Source: Phycisphaerales bacterium UBA4658 | Lineage (GTDB): Bacteria > Planctomycetota > Phycisphaerae > Phycisphaerales > UBA1924 | Reading direction: 5' to 3' | Length of the DNA: 7,630 nucleotides | Assembly (NCBI GenBank): GCA_002405485.1 | Contig: DHLW01000111.1 | Span: 15,203 to 22,832, forward strand | In this document: one piece after another, positions 6,422 to 7,630 of the stretch | How positions within the stretch are numbered: position 1 is the stretch's first letter | Layout: each line of letters starts with the position of its first letter | Made by a program: the position numbers and the translations under genes | Notes under the pieces: generated by a model | The model's database searches: none | What the model was told of the DNA's origin: nothing | What the model saw: the letters and a program-made list of their open reading frames with translations, nothing else

Positions 6422-6425
6422 GGAG
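6422..6425 (+). promoter_or_regulatory. Ribosome binding site of the surface-protein gene
   Basis: GGAG lies 6 bases before ATG at 6432 and supports that start for a gene whose 3' end is not in the window. Confidence 0.65.
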
Positions 6426-6431
6426 CCCGAG

Positions 6432-7630
6432 ATGACCGACCTGAATCCGCTTCGTCGAGTGTTCACTTCTCGTTCCCGGGCCTCTCGAGGCCAGGGTCTG
6501 GTTCGTCAGGATGCATCTCCTCGTGAGATCGTGCGTTCCGCGGGGCGGGCATGGTCGGGGATCGAGCAGCTCGAGAGCCGATTGATGCTGGATGGGGATC
6601 ACGTGCGGCTTCCGTCGCCGTGGGTGCCCGGGCAGGGAACGGCGATCACGCTGAACACGGGGGCCGCGGAGACGAACAAGCTGCGCGGTCGCGGTCAGGC
6701 GGACGGGACGATTTCGGCGGGAGATGACGGCGATCTCTTCCGGTTCGTGGTGCCGGCGACGGGCACGCGGACGCGGGAGTTTGTGTCGGTGTTTGCCGAC
6801 ACGATCAGCCGCAACAGCACGCTGGACACGCGGATCGAGATCTACGACAACAACGGCACGCTCATCACGAGCGGGAGCAACAACGGGACGTTGTCCACCG
6901 GCCTGGGTGGCGGACAGGCGCCCGACGGGTGGGCGGGTTTCGAGGCCGATGTCGGGGCGACGTACTACGTCCGTGTGCGTGCCGACGCGACGATCGGGGC
7001 GGGTCGGACTGCGACGGGCAACTACCGCGTGTTTGTGGACGCCTCGACGCTCGAGATGCCGGTGAACACGAATCCGAACGACGGGCGGATCGGCGACGCG
7101 GCATTTGCGGCGAGCATCCAGTTCCGGCAGGAAGACGTCATCTACAGGGTGCAGACTCGGCCCGCCGCCACGGCGGACTCGGTGGCGATCTTCAAGGCCA
7201 ACTCGGTGGACAACACGCTGTTGAACCCGCACCTGGACGTGTACGGGTCGCAGGCGAATCAGAGCACGCTGCGTGGCTTCCTTCGCCAGGATCAGGACGC
7301 GGGACGTCTGACGGATTCGTTCCTGACCGTGCGGTCGGCTCCTTCGCAGGTGTTCTATGTGCGTGTCCGCGCCGATGACCTGCGCGATCCGGTGGCCGGT
7401 GGCGTGTCGCTTGGTCAACTGGTGGTCTCGGTGCAGACCGAGGCGACGGTGCTGGACATCGACCCGCAGACGCGACTTGGCCAGACCGATCCGGCCGTGG
7501 TGACGCCCATTCCCGCGACGCTTCCGGTTCCGCCGGGGCCGCCGCCGGCGCCGGTTGCCACGCCTCCGGGCGGCGGCACGCTGCTGTTCACGTTCACGGC
7601 ACAGGGCACGGGCGTTGGGATCATCTCGGT
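6432..7630 (+). CDS. Large secreted/surface protein N-terminus with LEPR-XLL-like motif and PPC-like domains (3'-truncated)
   Basis: The frame is open from ATG 6432 to the window end: 399 full codons, no stop. Residues 1-40 are Arg/Ser-rich with no ordinary signal peptide. IEQLESRLMLDGD (44-56) resembles the LEPR-XLL signature found near the N-terminus of giant planctomycetal surface proteins, where it is thought to act in targeting; this copy has S for P. Residues about 84-205 look like a bacterial pre-peptidase C-terminal (PPC) beta-sandwich: AGDDGDLFRFVVP, then IEIYDNNGTLI, then GATYYVRVRAD. A second, more diverged unit spans about 218-336 and ends with the same YVRVRAD (309-315). A Pro-rich linker (354-380) leads to the start of a third beta-rich unit (LLFTFTA). 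The matching YVRVRAD copies use different synonymous codons, so the duplication is not recent. The protein is probably exported and much longer; its catalytic or adhesive domains lie beyond the window. Confidence 0.82.
   Translation, partial: MTDLNPLRRVFTSRSRASRGQGLVRQDASPREIVRSAGRAWSGIEQLESRLMLDGDHVRLPSPWVPGQGTAITLNTGAAETNKLRGRGQADGTISAGDDGDLFRFVVPATGTRTREFVSVFADTISRNSTLDTRIEIYDNNGTLITSGSNNGTLSTGLGGGQAPDGWAGFEADVGATYYVRVRADATIGAGRTATGNYRVFVDASTLEMPVNTNPNDGRIGDAAFAASIQFRQEDVIYRVQTRPAATADSVAIFKANSVDNTLLNPHLDVYGSQANQSTLRGFLRQDQDAGRLTDSFLTVRSAPSQVFYVRVRADDLRDPVAGGVSLGQLVVSVQTEATVLDIDPQTRLGQTDPAVVTPIPATLPVPPGPPPAPVATPPGGGTLLFTFTAQGTGVGIIS

Larger units (their letters stand above)
5957..6431. other. 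475-base non-coding gap, G-rich and rich in inverted repeats
   Basis: No credible protein gene is seen. The open plus-strand frames crossing it (from 5953 and 5969) give Gly/Arg/Cys/Trp-rich sequence without family resemblance. The plus strand is strongly G over C: by hand count, lines 6001-6060, 6181-6240 and 6241-6300 hold 87 G and 36 C. GCCTTGG occurs three times (5961, 6009, 6023). It also holds a short GC hairpin (6057-6071), larger inverted repeats (6112-6178), a G-quadruplex-type motif (6241-6267) and paired hairpins near 6332-6367, listed separately. It may serve as the 3' region of the racemase-like gene, the promoter and leader of the surface-protein gene, or a small RNA locus. Confidence 0.6.

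Noticed and set aside
6309..7418. 369-codon minus-strand frame opposite the surface-protein gene
   Set aside because: Arg/His/Val-rich antisense shadow; the plus-strand frame has an SD site, a signature motif and repeated domains.
1..7630. CRISPR array, tRNA/rRNA, insertion sequence or prophage
   Set aside because: No regularly spaced repeats, transposase-like frames, terminal inverted repeats or recognisable RNA genes were seen on either strand.

Overview
The window is GC-rich, densely coding bacterial DNA, most likely from a planctomycete (Planctomycetota, possibly the Phycisphaerae). Two things point there: a surface-protein N-terminus carrying an LESRLML sequence, which resembles the LEPR-XLL signature of planctomycetal giant surface proteins, and a membrane protein with a short N-terminal CxxC...CPEC zinc ribbon of a kind common in that group. 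The assignment is inference from protein style, not from a marker gene.

Layout. (1) Positions 1-2324, plus strand: the 3' part of an alpha-glucan (glycogen) phosphorylase gene, open at its 5' end. (2) Positions 2331-5087, minus strand: a tight four-gene run read right to left: hscB (Fe-S co-chaperone), purQ (purine synthesis amidotransferase subunit), a MauE/DoxX-like membrane protein and a zinc-ribbon multi-pass membrane protein. purQ and the MauE-like gene share a 4-base GTGA overlap, and the last two genes abut directly (TGA then GTG), so translational coupling is likely. This run converges on the phosphorylase gene with only 6 bases between stop codons. (3) A 140-base divergent spacer. 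(4) Positions 5228-5956, plus strand: an Asp/Glu-racemase-superfamily protein with a TTG start, in which both usual catalytic cysteine positions carry other residues. (5) Positions 5957-6431: a 475-base gap with no credible protein gene, strongly G-over-C on the plus strand, holding a cluster of inverted repeats, a G-quadruplex-type motif and a perfect 8-bp hairpin near the next gene. (6) Positions 6432 to the window end, plus strand: the first 399 codons of a large secreted or surface protein with an LEPR-XLL-like motif and two PPC-like beta-sandwich repeats; its end lies outside the window.

The genes look mostly like housekeeping functions (glycogen breakdown, Fe-S assembly, purine synthesis) mixed with lineage-specific envelope proteins. 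I see no phage, transposon, CRISPR, toxin-antitoxin or defence cassette. The items most worth a second look are the cysteine-less racemase homologue, the structured non-coding gap and the surface protein it precedes; nothing in the window clearly shows that these form one new system.
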